NCBI GenBank assembly: GCA_015487255.1 | Contig: WFQA01000179.1 | Span: forward strand, 1 to 15,507 | Direction of reading: 5' to 3' | Source: Paracoccaceae bacterium | GTDB lineage: Bacteria; Pseudomonadota; Alphaproteobacteria; Rhodobacterales; Rhodobacteraceae | DNA length: 15,507 nt | Shown: positions 5,485 to 13,319 of the stretch, in pieces | Numbering within the stretch: position 1 is the first letter of the stretch | Layout of the letters: every line of letters begins with the position of its first letter | Position numbers and translations under genes: made by a program | The notes under the pieces: generated by a model | Databases searched by the model: none | The model's input: the letters and a program-made list of their open reading frames with translations, nothing else | What the model was told of the DNA's origin: nothing

Positions 5485-7902
5485 ATGAAATTTACCCTGA
5501 ACTGGCTGAAAACCCATCTCGATACCGAGGCGAGCCTTGATGAAATCACCGAGGCGCTCACCGATCTCGGGCTTGAGGTCGAGGGGGTGGAAAACCCCGC
5601 CGATACGCTTGGTGCGTTTCGCCTGTGCCGGGTGATCGAGGCCATGCAGCACCCCAATGCGGACCGGCTGCGGCTTTGCCGGGTGGAGACCTATCCCGAT
5701 GGTCCCGATGGCCGCACCGAGGAGGTGCAGGTGGTGTGTGGTGCCCCCAATGCGCGCACGGGGCTGGTTGGTGTTTTTGCGCCGGTCGGGGCCTATGTGC
5801 CGGGCATTGATCTTACCCTGAAGCCGGGTAAAATCCGCGATGTCGAGAGCCTCGGTATGTTGTGTTCCGAGCGCGAGTTGCTGATCTCGGACGAGCATGA
5901 CGGCATTATCGACCTGCCTGCCGATGCCCCGCTTGGCGCGCGCTTCATTGATTACCTGGATCGCAACGACCCGGTGATCGACATTGCCATCACCCCCAAC
6001 CGCCCCGATGCGCTGGGCGTGCGCGGCATTGCGAGAGACCTCGCCGCGCGCGGGATGGGCAGGCTGAAACCCGCACCGGCGGCCAGTATCGGGGGCAGCT
6101 TTCCCTGCCCGCTCAAGGTCAGCATTGATGAAGGCACATTGAAAGACGCGCCGCTATTTGCCGGCCGGCTTATCAGGGGTGTCAAAAACGGCCCCTCGCC
6201 GCAATGGTTGCAGGATCGTTTGCGCGCCATCGGGCTGCGGCCAATCTCGGCGCTGGTGGATGTGACCAATTTCCTCACCTATGATCGCAACCGCCCGCTG
6301 CATGTGTTTGACGCGGACAAGGTTTCAGGTGATTTTCGGGTGCATTACGCCAAGGGTGGTGAGGCGCTGATGGCGCTGGACGAGAATGAATATACCCTTG
6401 AAGCCGGTATGATGGTGATCTCGGATGACAACGGCGCGCAGAGCATTGCCGGTATTATGGGGGGCGCGGCGACCGGCTGCTCGGATGATACGCAAAACGT
6501 GTTTGTCGAGAGCGCCTATTGGGCGCCGATTGCCATTGCCATGGCCGGGCGAAAACTGAAAATCAACTCCGACGCCCGCTACCGCTTTGAGCGTGGCATT
6601 GACCCGGGCTTCACCCCTGAGGGGTTGGATATTGCGACCGCGATGATCCTCGAGATTTGCGGCGGGGAGGTCTCCGAAATGGTAATGGCGGGGGAAGTGC
6701 CCGACACGAGCCGCGCCTATAAGCTGGACCCTTCACGGGTGGTCTCGTTGGTGGGGATGGAGATTGCCGAGGCCGAGCAAATCCGCATTCTCACCGCGCT
6801 TGGCTTTGAGGTGGATGACCTGATGGTCTCGGTGCCAAGCTGGCGGCCCGATGTGCAGGGCGAGGCTGATCTGGTGGAGGAAATCGCCCGCGTGGCCAGC
6901 CTGACCAAGCTGATTGGCAAGCCCCTTGCCCGGCCCGGCACCGGGGTGATGAAGCCGGTGCTGACTCCGGCGCAAAACCGGCTGATGCATTTGCGCCGCG
7001 CATTGGCGCTGGGGCTGAACGAGTGTGTGACCTATAGCTTTATCGACCAGAAATCGGCCGAGCTGTTTGGGGGCGGATCGGATGCCGTCAAGCTCAGCAA
7101 CCCGATTTCATCTGAGATGAGCCATATGCGCCCCGATATTTTGCCCAGCCTTTTGCAGGCGGCGGCGCGCAATCAGGCGCGCGGCGAGGCGGATATGGCG
7201 CTGTTTGAAATCGGGCAGGGGTTTGACGGGCCGGAGCCGGAAAACCAGCGCACCATGGCTTGCGGCATTCGTGTGGGCAGCACCGCGCCGCGCAACGCGT
7301 TTGGCACCCGGCGCAATGTGGATATCTATGACGCCAAGGGCGATGCTGAAGCCGCGCTCAAGGCCATCGGCGCGCCGGTGGGCAACCTTATGGTGCTGCG
7401 AAATGCGCCTGACTGGTTCCACCCCGGCCGCTCGGCGGTGCTGTCACTCGGCCCGAAAAACCCCCTCGCAGTGTTTGGCGAGCTGCACCCCAAGGTGCTG
7501 AAGGAAATGGGGGTAAAGGGCGCGGCTGTCGGCTTTACCATCTTCCCTGACAATGTGCCGCTGAAAAAGGCCAAATCCAAAACCCGCCCGGCACTTGGCG
7601 GCTCTGACCTACAAGCGGTCGAGCGCGATTTCGCCTTTGTGGTGGATGCAGAGCTTGAGGTCGAAAAGCTGATGAAAGCCGCCAAGGGAGGGGATAAAAA
7701 GCTGATCGAGGCGGTATCGGTGTTTGACATTTTCAGCGGGGCCAAGGCCGAGGCGGCGATGGGGGCGGGCAAGAAATCGGTGGCGATTTCGGTGCGTATA
7801 CAGCCCAAAGATGCCACGCTGACCGATAAGGAAATCGAGGCCATTTCGGCTAAAATAGTGGCCTCTGTGGCCAGGCAAACAGGCGGAGAACTAAGATCAT
7901 GA
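5485..7902 (+). CDS. pheT: Phenylalanyl-tRNA synthetase beta subunit
   Basis: This 805-aa subunit holds tRNA-Phe and edits mischarged Tyr-tRNA. An N-terminal arm (MKFTLNWLKTHL) is followed by an EMAP-like tRNA-binding OB domain (about 40-155, with VVCGAPNAR). Next come the B3/B4 editing region (about 210-390), the B5 domain (about 400-475), a catalytic-like core, and a C-terminal ferredoxin-fold anticodon-binding domain (about 705-805). The ATG at 5485 matches the family start; an in-frame ATG six codons earlier (5467) is less likely because MKFTLNWL is the conserved beginning. The ribosome site is weak (GAGAGA). Its stop overlaps the ytoQ ATG as ATGA (7899-7902). A non-coding gap with REP-like repeats lies upstream, so it may have its own promoter. 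Confidence 0.97.
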   Translation: MKFTLNWLKTHLDTEASLDEITEALTDLGLEVEGVENPADTLGAFRLCRVIEAMQHPNADRLRLCRVETYPDGPDGRTEEVQVVCGAPNARTGLVGVFAPVGAYVPGIDLTLKPGKIRDVESLGMLCSERELLISDEHDGIIDLPADAPLGARFIDYLDRNDPVIDIAITPNRPDALGVRGIARDLAARGMGRLKPAPAASIGGSFPCPLKVSIDEGTLKDAPLFAGRLIRGVKNGPSPQWLQDRLRAIGLRPISALVDVTNFLTYDRNRPLHVFDADKVSGDFRVHYAKGGEALMALDENEYTLEAGMMVISDDNGAQSIAGIMGGAATGCSDDTQNVFVESAYWAPIAIAMAGRKLKINSDARYRFERGIDPGFTPEGLDIATAMILEICGGEVSEMVMAGEVPDTSRAYKLDPSRVVSLVGMEIAEAEQIRILTALGFEVDDLMVSVPSWRPDVQGEADLVEEIARVASLTKLIGKPLARPGTGVMKPVLTPAQNRLMHLRRALALGLNECVTYSFIDQKSAELFGGGSDAVKLSNPISSEMSHMRPDILPSLLQAAARNQARGEADMALFEIGQGFDGPEPENQRTMACGIRVGSTAPRNAFGTRRNVDIYDAKGDAEAALKAIGAPVGNLMVLRNAPDWFHPGRSAVLSLGPKNPLAVFGELHPKVLKEMGVKGAAVGFTIFPDNVPLKKAKSKTRPALGGSDLQAVERDFAFVVDAELEVEKLMKAAKGGDKKLIEAVSVFDIFSGAKAEAAMGAGKKSVAISVRIQPKDATLTDKEIEAISAKIVASVARQTGGELRS

Positions 7903-8348
7903 AAGTATATCTGAGTGGAGAGATCCACAGCAACTGGCGCACCGAGATAGAGACAGCAGCGGCTGATCTGGATGTGGAATTCAGCGCGCCGGTGACCGAC
8001 CACGCAACCTCCGACGATGCCGGGGTGATCATCATGGGGGCGGAGGAAAACAAGTTTTGGCACGACCATAAAGGAGCCAAGCTCAACGCCATCCGCACCC
8101 GCAATGCGATCGAGGCCGCCGATATCGTGGTGGTGCGGTTTGGCGAAAAGTATAAGCAGTGGAACGCCGCGTTTGACGCGGGCTATGCCGCCGCCAAGGG
8201 CAAGGCGCTGATCGTTATGCACGGCGCGGATCACCAGCACGCGCTCAAGGAAGTGGACGCCGCCGCATTGGCCGTAGTGGAGACCCCGGAGCAGGTGGTG
8301 GAGATTTTGCGCTACACCCTGAGCGGCGAAGCGCCAAAAATGTCGTGA
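7899..8348 (+). CDS. ytoQ: YtoQ family protein
   Basis: This 149-aa soluble protein matches the YtoQ family, related to nucleoside 2-deoxyribosyltransferase-like folds; no specific reaction has been established to my knowledge. Visible family features are the N-terminal strand MKVYLSGEIHSNWR, the PVTDHATSDDAG segment (32-43), FWHDHKGAKLNAIRTRN (53-69), and ADIVVVRFGEKYKQWNAAFDAG split across two adjacent stretches (74-95). The length is typical. It overlaps pheT by four bases, so it is translationally coupled to the synthetase. A role linked to nucleotide or tRNA metabolism is only suggested by that context. Confidence 0.9.
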   Translation: MKVYLSGEIHSNWRTEIETAAADLDVEFSAPVTDHATSDDAGVIIMGAEENKFWHDHKGAKLNAIRTRNAIEAADIVVVRFGEKYKQWNAAFDAGYAAAKGKALIVMHGADHQHALKEVDAAALAVVETPEQVVEILRYTLSGEAPKMS

Positions 8349-8364
8349 AATCCACCTGCATATT

Positions 8365-8392
8365 TTGACCTTACTTCCAGATGTGGTATGCT
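8365..8392 (+). promoter_or_regulatory. Sigma-70-type promoter of mscL
   Basis: TTGACC (8365-8370) and TATGCT (8387-8392) are separated by 16 bases and lie 28 bases upstream of the mscL ATG, just after the ytoQ stop. Both boxes are close to consensus. Confidence 0.6.
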
Positions 8393-8420
8393 GCACCCGA
8401 GCAACCACAAGGGAGGTATC

Positions 8421-8819
8421 ATGCTTAAAGAATTTAAGGAGTTCATTGCCAAGGGCAATGTGATGGATATGGCGGTCGGGATCATCATCGGCGCGGCATT
8501 CACAGCGATTGTGTCGTCATTGGTGGCTGATCTGATCAACCCGATCATCAGCCTGTTTACCGGGGGTATCGATTTTTCCAGCATGATGATCATGCTCAGC
8601 GATGACCCGGAAGCGGGGGCGTTTAAATATGGTTCCTTCATCATGGCGATCATCAATTTTGTGATCGTGGCTTTTGTGGTTTTTATGTTGGTGAAAGCCG
8701 TGAACAAGGCAAAATCGGCGGCTGAAGGGCCGGAAGAAGAGGCTGCCCCAGAGGCACCAAAAGGGCCAACGCAAGAAGAGTTGCTGGCCGAAATCAGGGA
8801 TTTGCTGAAAAAGGCATAA
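8421..8819 (+). CDS. mscL: Large-conductance mechanosensitive channel
   Basis: This 132-aa inner-membrane channel forms a homopentamer that opens under high membrane tension to release solutes on hypo-osmotic shock. The conserved N-terminal amphipathic helix (MLKEFKEFIAKGNVMDMAVG) runs into TM1 (about 15-45, IIIGAAFTAIVSSLVADLINP). A short periplasmic loop carries GGIDFSSM, TM2 follows (about 70-92, YGSFIMAIINFVIVAFVVF), and then a C-terminal helix bundle (118-131). The loop and acidic linker are of normal size. The start at 8421 is chosen because GGGAGG lies six bases before it; an in-frame ATG 11 codons earlier lies upstream of that site. Confidence 0.96.
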   Translation: MLKEFKEFIAKGNVMDMAVGIIIGAAFTAIVSSLVADLINPIISLFTGGIDFSSMMIMLSDDPEAGAFKYGSFIMAIINFVIVAFVVFMLVKAVNKAKSAAEGPEEEAAPEAPKGPTQEELLAEIRDLLKKA

Positions 8820-8841
8820 GCTTGCCGCAGGCCCGGTTTTG

Positions 8842-8875
8842 CGCCGCCATGGCAACCCCATGGCGGCGGTTTTTT
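8842..8875 (+). terminator. Rho-independent terminator of mscL
   Basis: A perfect 11-bp GC-rich stem (CGCCGCCATGG 8842-8852 with CCATGGCGGCG 8858-8868) has a 5-base loop and is followed by six T (8870-8875) and ATTTT. It lies between the converging mscL and ald genes. There is no T run on the other side, so it should act mainly on the mscL transcript. Confidence 0.92.
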
Positions 8876-9992
8876 ATTTTCCAAGCGCCAGCTTGGGGGA
8901 GAGCACGTCAATTTCCAGTGCTTTGCCCACGGCCATATAGGTCAGGTGGCCTTTATGGGTGTTGAGGCCGCGCAGCAGGTGTTCGTCCTCCTCCAGCGCC
9001 TGTTGCCAGCCTTTATCGGCCAGCGCCAGCATGAAGGGCATGGTGGCGTTGCCCAGCGCCAGAGTGGCGGTGCGGGCGACCGCGCCGGGCATATTGGCCA
9101 CGCAATAATGCATAATGCCGTCCACATCAAAGATCGGGTCGTCATGGGTGGTGGCGCGCGAGGTTTCAAAACACCCGCCCTGATCAATCGCCACATCCAC
9201 CAGCGCCGCGCCGGGCTGCATGGTGCCAAGCATTTCGCGGCTTACCAGCTTGGGCGCGGCGGCACCGGGGATCAGCACCGCGCCGATCACCATATCGGAT
9301 TCCGCCACCAGCTCGGCCAGATTGCCCTTGGAGGAATAGCGGGTGTTGAAAACATTACCGAACACATCATCAAGGTAGCGCATACGTGGCAATGACATAT
9401 CAAGCACGGTCACATCCGCCCCCATGCCCGCCGCAATCCGCGCCGCATGGGTGCCAACAACGCCGCCGCCAATCACTGCCACCCTGGCCGGCTCCACCCC
9501 GGGCACGCCGCCCATCAGCACCCCGCGCCCGCCATTGGCCTTTTGCAATGTCCAGGCCCCCATTTGCGGGGCCAGCCGCCCGGCCACTTCCGACATCGGC
9601 GCGAGCAGCGGCAGGCCCCCATGGCTGTCGGTCACGGTTTCATAGGCAATCGCGGTCACGCCGCTTTGCAGCAGCTCTTCGGTTTGTGGCCGGTCAGCCG
9701 CCAGGTGCAGATAGGTGAAAAGCACCTGCCCCTCGCGCAGTTGCGCCCGCTCAACGGCTTGCGGCTCTTTCACTTTCACCACCATCTCGGCTGTGGCGAA
9801 AATCTCCTCGGCGGTGTCAACAATCCGCGCTCCGGCATTGATGTAATCCTCGTCGGTGAAGCCCGCCCCGACCCCGCCATTTTGTTCGATGATCACCCGG
9901 TGGCCATGATGCACCGCCTCTTGCGCGGCGGCGGGGGTGATTCCGATCCGGTATTCCTGATTTTTGATTTCCTTGGGGCAACCGATCAGCAT
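8874..9992 (-). CDS. ald: Alanine dehydrogenase
   Basis: This 372-aa cytoplasmic enzyme converts L-alanine to pyruvate and ammonium with NAD+, and the reverse. The known catalytic and substrate residues of the family are all present: Arg15 (in QEYRIG), Lys75 (VKEPQ), His96 (YLHLA) and Asp270 (AIDQGG). The Rossmann nucleotide-binding loop GGGVVG is at 175-180. The length is typical. AAGGAG lies six bases before the ATG. It is divergent from an Lrp/AsnC-type gene across a 140-base gap, the usual arrangement for alanine-responsive control of ald. Its stop falls within the T run of the mscL terminator, so the two genes converge very tightly. Confidence 0.97.
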   Translation of the reverse strand: MLIGCPKEIKNQEYRIGITPAAAQEAVHHGHRVIIEQNGGVGAGFTDEDYINAGARIVDTAEEIFATAEMVVKVKEPQAVERAQLREGQVLFTYLHLAADRPQTEELLQSGVTAIAYETVTDSHGGLPLLAPMSEVAGRLAPQMGAWTLQKANGGRGVLMGGVPGVEPARVAVIGGGVVGTHAARIAAGMGADVTVLDMSLPRMRYLDDVFGNVFNTRYSSKGNLAELVAESDMVIGAVLIPGAAAPKLVSREMLGTMQPGAALVDVAIDQGGCFETSRATTHDDPIFDVDGIMHYCVANMPGAVARTATLALGNATMPFMLALADKGWQQALEEDEHLLRGLNTHKGHLTYMAVGKALEIDVLSPKLALGK

Positions 9993-10132
9993 GGGTATCT
10001 CCTTGAGGCTTTGAGGGTCGTTACCCCCTTTTGCGCCTCCCGCCGCGGAATTGCTTTGATATTTGCATTGTGTTGTAGCTTAATTTCGGGATAATCTTCT
10101 CAAATAGCATTAAAATTTCGAAGGATATTGCA
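9993..10132. promoter_or_regulatory. Divergent control region of ald and the Lrp-type gene
   Basis: This AT-rich 140-base gap holds promoters for both genes. For the rightward gene, TTGTGT (10068-10073) and GATAAT (10090-10095) with a 16-base spacer are a plausible pair. AATTTCG occurs twice (10082-10088 and 10114-10120), each followed by a GGATA-containing stretch; these could be regulator contacts, but a direct repeat of this length is weak evidence. Confidence 0.5.
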
Positions 10133-10594
10133 ATGAACGGAATGGACGCGCTTGATATCAAGCTTTTGAATGCCCTGCAAAAGGATGGCCGCATGTCCAA
10201 TGCCGAGCTGGCCGATCGGGTGGCGCTTTCGCCCTCGGCCTGCCACCGGCGGGTGCAGCGGCTGGAGCGGGACGGGGTGATCCGCAACTATGTGGCGCTG
10301 CTCAACCCGCGCGCGGTGGACCGGCGCGCCACGGTTTTTGTTGAAATCACCCTCAAGGGGCAGGCCGAGGAGATATTGCAGGATTTCGAGCGGCAGGTGG
10401 CGCTGATCCCCGATGTGCTGGAATGCCACCTGATGGCCGGGGTGGCGGATTATCTGCTCAAGGTGGTGGTGCGCGATACCGATGATTTTGCCCGCATCCA
10501 CAAGCAATATCTGGCGCGTCTGCCCGGTGTGGCGCAGATGCAAAGCAGCTTTGCCCTGCGCACGGTGTTCAAAACCACAGCCCTGCCGCTTTAA
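10133..10594 (+). CDS. Lrp/AsnC family transcriptional regulator, probable activator of ald
   Basis: This 153-aa protein has an N-terminal winged helix-turn-helix (about 6-64), with recognition segment MSNAELADRVALSPSACHRRVQRLERDGVI (positions 21-50) carrying the family's LS.S.C..R...LE.DG.I pattern. A C-terminal ligand-binding RAM domain follows (about 70-147), with the LIPDVLECHLMAGVADYLLKVV region typical of effector-binding octamers. AAGGA lies before the ATG at 10133. Divergent placement next to ald implies that it responds to alanine and controls ald, like AldR; this is inference from context. Autoregulation is also common in this family. Confidence 0.92.
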   Translation: MNGMDALDIKLLNALQKDGRMSNAELADRVALSPSACHRRVQRLERDGVIRNYVALLNPRAVDRRATVFVEITLKGQAEEILQDFERQVALIPDVLECHLMAGVADYLLKVVVRDTDDFARIHKQYLARLPGVAQMQSSFALRTVFKTTALPL

Positions 10595-11508
10595 TTCGCC
10601 CCCAGCAGGGCCTGCCCGGCCTGGGCGAGGGTGCTGCCGAGATCGTCAAACCATTTGCCGCCGGTGCTGCTTTTACGCCGCACCAGCCCGATCACTCTTG
10701 CCGGCTGTGGCTCCGGGAAACGCATCAGCGCCATTTCCGGCACGGCTTTTTGCTCATGGGAGAGGGCGATTTCCGGCAGGAAGGTCAGGCCAAAGCCCTC
10801 ACCGGCCAGCCGGCACAGGGTGGAAAGCGACGAGGCGCTCAGATCAACCCGGGTTTCGGAGCGTTGCAGCGCACAGACCTCCAGCGCCTGCTCGGAAAGG
10901 CAATGCCCCTCTTCGAGCAGCAACAGGCTGTCGGGGTCCAGCGTGGCCGGGCGCACATGATCGGGGGCGGATTGCAGCGCGCCGATCTGCGCCTTTGAGC
11001 CAGCCAGCAGGAAGTGGTCTTCAAATAGCGGCAGCTCGATCAGCGAGGGCACCCCCGAAGGCAGGGCAATGACCGCCGCATCAAGCTGCCCCTCTGCCAG
11101 CGCCTGCAGCAAACGCTCGGTGCGGGATTCGCGCACCCGCAGATCAAGCCCGATATTCTGGGCGCGCAGCATCGGCAGGGCGGCAGGCAAAAGATAGGGC
11201 GCAACCGTGGGAATAACCCCGAGGCTGACCGGCGCTGCCAGCCCGCCCCGCAGGCGCACACTGTCTTGCAGATCACGCATTTGGGATTGCATGATCTTGG
11301 CATGGCGCAGCACCTCCTGCCCAACCGGGGTGAGGATTACATCGCGCGGTTGGCGCTCGACCAGCTTGGCCCCAAGCCGCGCCTCCAATTCCTTGATCTG
11401 GGTGGAAAGCGCGGGCTGGGTCACATGCACCTGCGCCGCCGCCCGGCCAAAATTGCGCATCTTGGCCAGAGCGATGAAATAGGAAAGCTGTTTATAGGTC
11501 ACATCCAT
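10591..11508 (-). CDS. oxyR: LysR-type peroxide sensor OxyR
   Basis: This 305-aa LysR-family regulator has an N-terminal winged helix-turn-helix (about 4-63, with FGRAAAQVHVTQPALSTQIKELE spread over 20-42) and a periplasmic-binding-like regulatory domain (about 90-295). The segment 196-212 reads LLLLEEGHCLSEQALEVC over its core and keeps both redox cysteines, Cys203 and Cys212, equivalent to Cys199 and Cys208 of E. coli OxyR. These form a disulfide upon peroxide exposure and switch on target promoters. It is divergent from katA across 96 bases, the common alphaproteobacterial arrangement. Its last codons overlap the end of the Lrp-type gene by four bases on the other strand. Confidence 0.95.
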   Translation of the reverse strand: MDVTYKQLSYFIALAKMRNFGRAAAQVHVTQPALSTQIKELEARLGAKLVERQPRDVILTPVGQEVLRHAKIMQSQMRDLQDSVRLRGGLAAPVSLGVIPTVAPYLLPAALPMLRAQNIGLDLRVRESRTERLLQALAEGQLDAAVIALPSGVPSLIELPLFEDHFLLAGSKAQIGALQSAPDHVRPATLDPDSLLLLEEGHCLSEQALEVCALQRSETRVDLSASSLSTLCRLAGEGFGLTFLPEIALSHEQKAVPEMALMRFPEPQPARVIGLVRRKSSTGGKWFDDLGSTLAQAGQALLGAN

Positions 11509-11604
11509 AAGAAAATATTATCGTAATACAAAATAAATTCAATTTCTTTTTATCGAATTTCCGATTTATCCTGCCCCCATCAAACAAAACAAAGGAGAAA
11601 CGAT
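11509..11604. promoter_or_regulatory. oxyR-katA intergenic operator region
   Basis: This very AT-rich 96-base stretch contains two dyads that could be LysR/OxyR half-site clusters. One is TATTATCGTAATA (11516-11528), a near palindrome that fits the LysR T-N11-A pattern. The other is ATCG-N6-CGAT (11552-11565). The second lies close to the expected katA promoter and the first near the oxyR start, so activation of katA and autoregulation of oxyR are plausible. AAAGGAG precedes the katA ATG. Confidence 0.55.
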
Positions 11605-13041
11605 ATGCCTAAGCGTTTAACCACCACCGCCGGTGCGCCGATCGCCGATAACCAGAATTCACTGACCGCCGGCCCGCGCGGCCCGGTTTTGCTGCAAGAT
11701 TACCAGTTGCTGGAAAAGCTCGCCCACCAGAACCGCGAGCGGATTCCCGAGCGCACCGTGCATGCCAAGGGCTGGGGGGCGTTTGGCACCCTGCGCATCA
11801 CCAATGATATTTCAAAATACTCCCGCGCCAGGATCTTTTCCGAGGTTGGCAAGGAGACCCCGATGCTGGCGCGGTTTTCGACCGTGGCTGGCGAGCAGGG
11901 CGCGGCGGACCATGAGCGCGACGTGCGCGGCTTTGCGCTGAAATTCTATACCGAAGAGGGCAACTGGGATATGGTTGGCAACAACACGCCGGTGTTTTTC
12001 ATCCGCGACCCGTATAAGTTCCCGGATTTCATCCACACCCAAAAGCGCCACCCGCGCAGCAACCTGCGCTCGCCCACGGCGATGTGGGATTTCTGGTCGC
12101 TCAGCCCCGAGGCCATTCATCAGGTGATGATCCTGATGTCGGATCGCGGCTTGCCGCAAACCCCGATGCAGATGAACGGCTATGGCAGCCATACCTATAG
12201 TTTCTGGAACGAGGATGGCGAGCGTTTCTGGGTGAAATTCCACTTCAAAACCATGCAGGGCCATGCCCATTACACCAATGAAGAGGGCAATGCCAAAATC
12301 GGTGAAACCCGCGAGGGCTATCAGGAATCGCTCTATGGCAGTATCGAGGATGGCAATTTCCCGAAATGGCGTTTCATGGTGCAGATCATGCCGGAGAAAG
12401 ATGCGGAGAAAACCCCCTATAACCCGTTTGACCTCACCAAGGTCTGGCCGCATGCGGATTATCCGCTGATCGAAGTGGGCGAGATGGAGTTGAACCGCAA
12501 CCCCGATAATTATTTCGCCGAGATCGAGCAGGCGGCGTTCAGCCCGTCCAATATCGTGCCCGGCATTGGGTTTTCTCCCGATAAAATGTTGCAGGCGCGG
12601 GTGTTTTCCTATGCGGATGCCCATCGCCACCGGCTGGGCACCCATTACGAGGCGCTGCCGGTCAACGCCCCCAAATGCCCGGTGCACCACTACCATAAAG
12701 ATGGCGCGATGAACTTCATGGGCCAGCAAAGCGGGGTGACGGATGCCTATTACGAGCCAAACAGCTTTGATGGCCCGGCCGAAGATCCAGGCGTGGGCGA
12801 GCCGCCTTTGCGTATTTCGGGTGATGCCGACCGCTACAACCACCGCGAGGGCAATGATGATTACAGCCAGCCCCGCGCCCTGCTGGCGCTGATGGATGAG
12901 GGGCAGAAATCCCGCCTTTACGGCAATATCGCCGCGGCGATGGGCGGTGTGCCGCAAGATATAATCGAGCGGATGCTGGCCCATTATGACAAGGTAAGCC
13001 CTGAATACGGCGACGGCGTGCGCGCGGCACTGGCCGGGTAG
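11605..13041 (+). CDS. katA: Haem catalase (small-subunit, clade 3 type)
   Basis: This 478-aa monofunctional catalase breaks down hydrogen peroxide to water and oxygen. Active-site features are visible: His53 in RTVHAKGWGAFG, the distal Asn in the GNNTP motif (125-129), and the proximal haem-ligand Tyr335 in RVFSYADAHRHRLG. The length and the lack of a C-terminal flavodoxin-like domain indicate the small-subunit, NADPH-binding class. No signal peptide is present, so it is cytoplasmic. AAAGGAG lies seven bases before the ATG. Divergent oxyR strongly suggests peroxide induction. Confidence 0.97.
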   Translation: MPKRLTTTAGAPIADNQNSLTAGPRGPVLLQDYQLLEKLAHQNRERIPERTVHAKGWGAFGTLRITNDISKYSRARIFSEVGKETPMLARFSTVAGEQGAADHERDVRGFALKFYTEEGNWDMVGNNTPVFFIRDPYKFPDFIHTQKRHPRSNLRSPTAMWDFWSLSPEAIHQVMILMSDRGLPQTPMQMNGYGSHTYSFWNEDGERFWVKFHFKTMQGHAHYTNEEGNAKIGETREGYQESLYGSIEDGNFPKWRFMVQIMPEKDAEKTPYNPFDLTKVWPHADYPLIEVGEMELNRNPDNYFAEIEQAAFSPSNIVPGIGFSPDKMLQARVFSYADAHRHRLGTHYEALPVNAPKCPVHHYHKDGAMNFMGQQSGVTDAYYEPNSFDGPAEDPGVGEPPLRISGDADRYNHREGNDDYSQPRALLALMDEGQKSRLYGNIAAAMGGVPQDIIERMLAHYDKVSPEYGDGVRAALAG

Positions 13042-13057
13042 CAAGCTTGATAAACAG

Positions 13058-13083
13058 ATGGCGGGGCGGCTCAGCCCTGCCAT
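13058..13083 (+). terminator. Weak hairpin after katA
   Basis: ATGGCGGGGC and GCCCTGCCAT form a 10-bp stem with one wobble and a 6-base loop, starting 16 bases after the katA stop. Only scattered T follow, so it may be a transcript-end stabiliser or a poor terminator. Confidence 0.45.
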
Positions 13084-13163
13084 GTCCTATGGTTAGCGTT
13101 CATCCTGATTGAAGCAGTAAAGCAGAACGGGTCGGTCCTCAGGCTTTGTTCATATGGGTTTTG

Positions 13164-13319
13164 ATGCGTATAATCGAGCGCAAAACCTACAGACTAGACG
13201 AACTGCTGTTACCAGATTACAGTCCAAGCGTGTGGGTGGAGAACGCCTATGGGCGACTTACAAATTTGGGCTATAGAAATGATAAAAGAGATCCGTCTAA
13301 AGCGGTTCAAGCGATTTGA
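13164..13319 (+). CDS. Possible 51-aa leader ORF overlapping the ATPase gene
   Basis: An ATG at 13164 opens a frame of 51 codons (beginning MRIIERKTYRLDELLLPDYS) that runs into the ATPase gene in a different frame and stops at 13317-13319. It reads as reasonably protein-like, but no good ribosome site precedes it, and another open frame (from ATG 13153) also crosses this stretch. It could be a small partner or leader peptide, or simply chance. Confidence 0.25.
   Translation: MRIIERKTYRLDELLLPDYSPSVWVENAYGRLTNLGYRNDKRDPSKAVQAI

Noticed and set aside
7326..8408. Leftward open frame of 360 aa across pheT and ytoQ
   Set aside because: It spans two well-recognised genes and their overlap on the other strand and has no recognisable domain.
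11812..13083. Leftward open frame of 423 aa opposite katA
   Set aside because: It is antisense to a catalase with all catalytic residues; long antisense frames are expected in GC-rich coding DNA.
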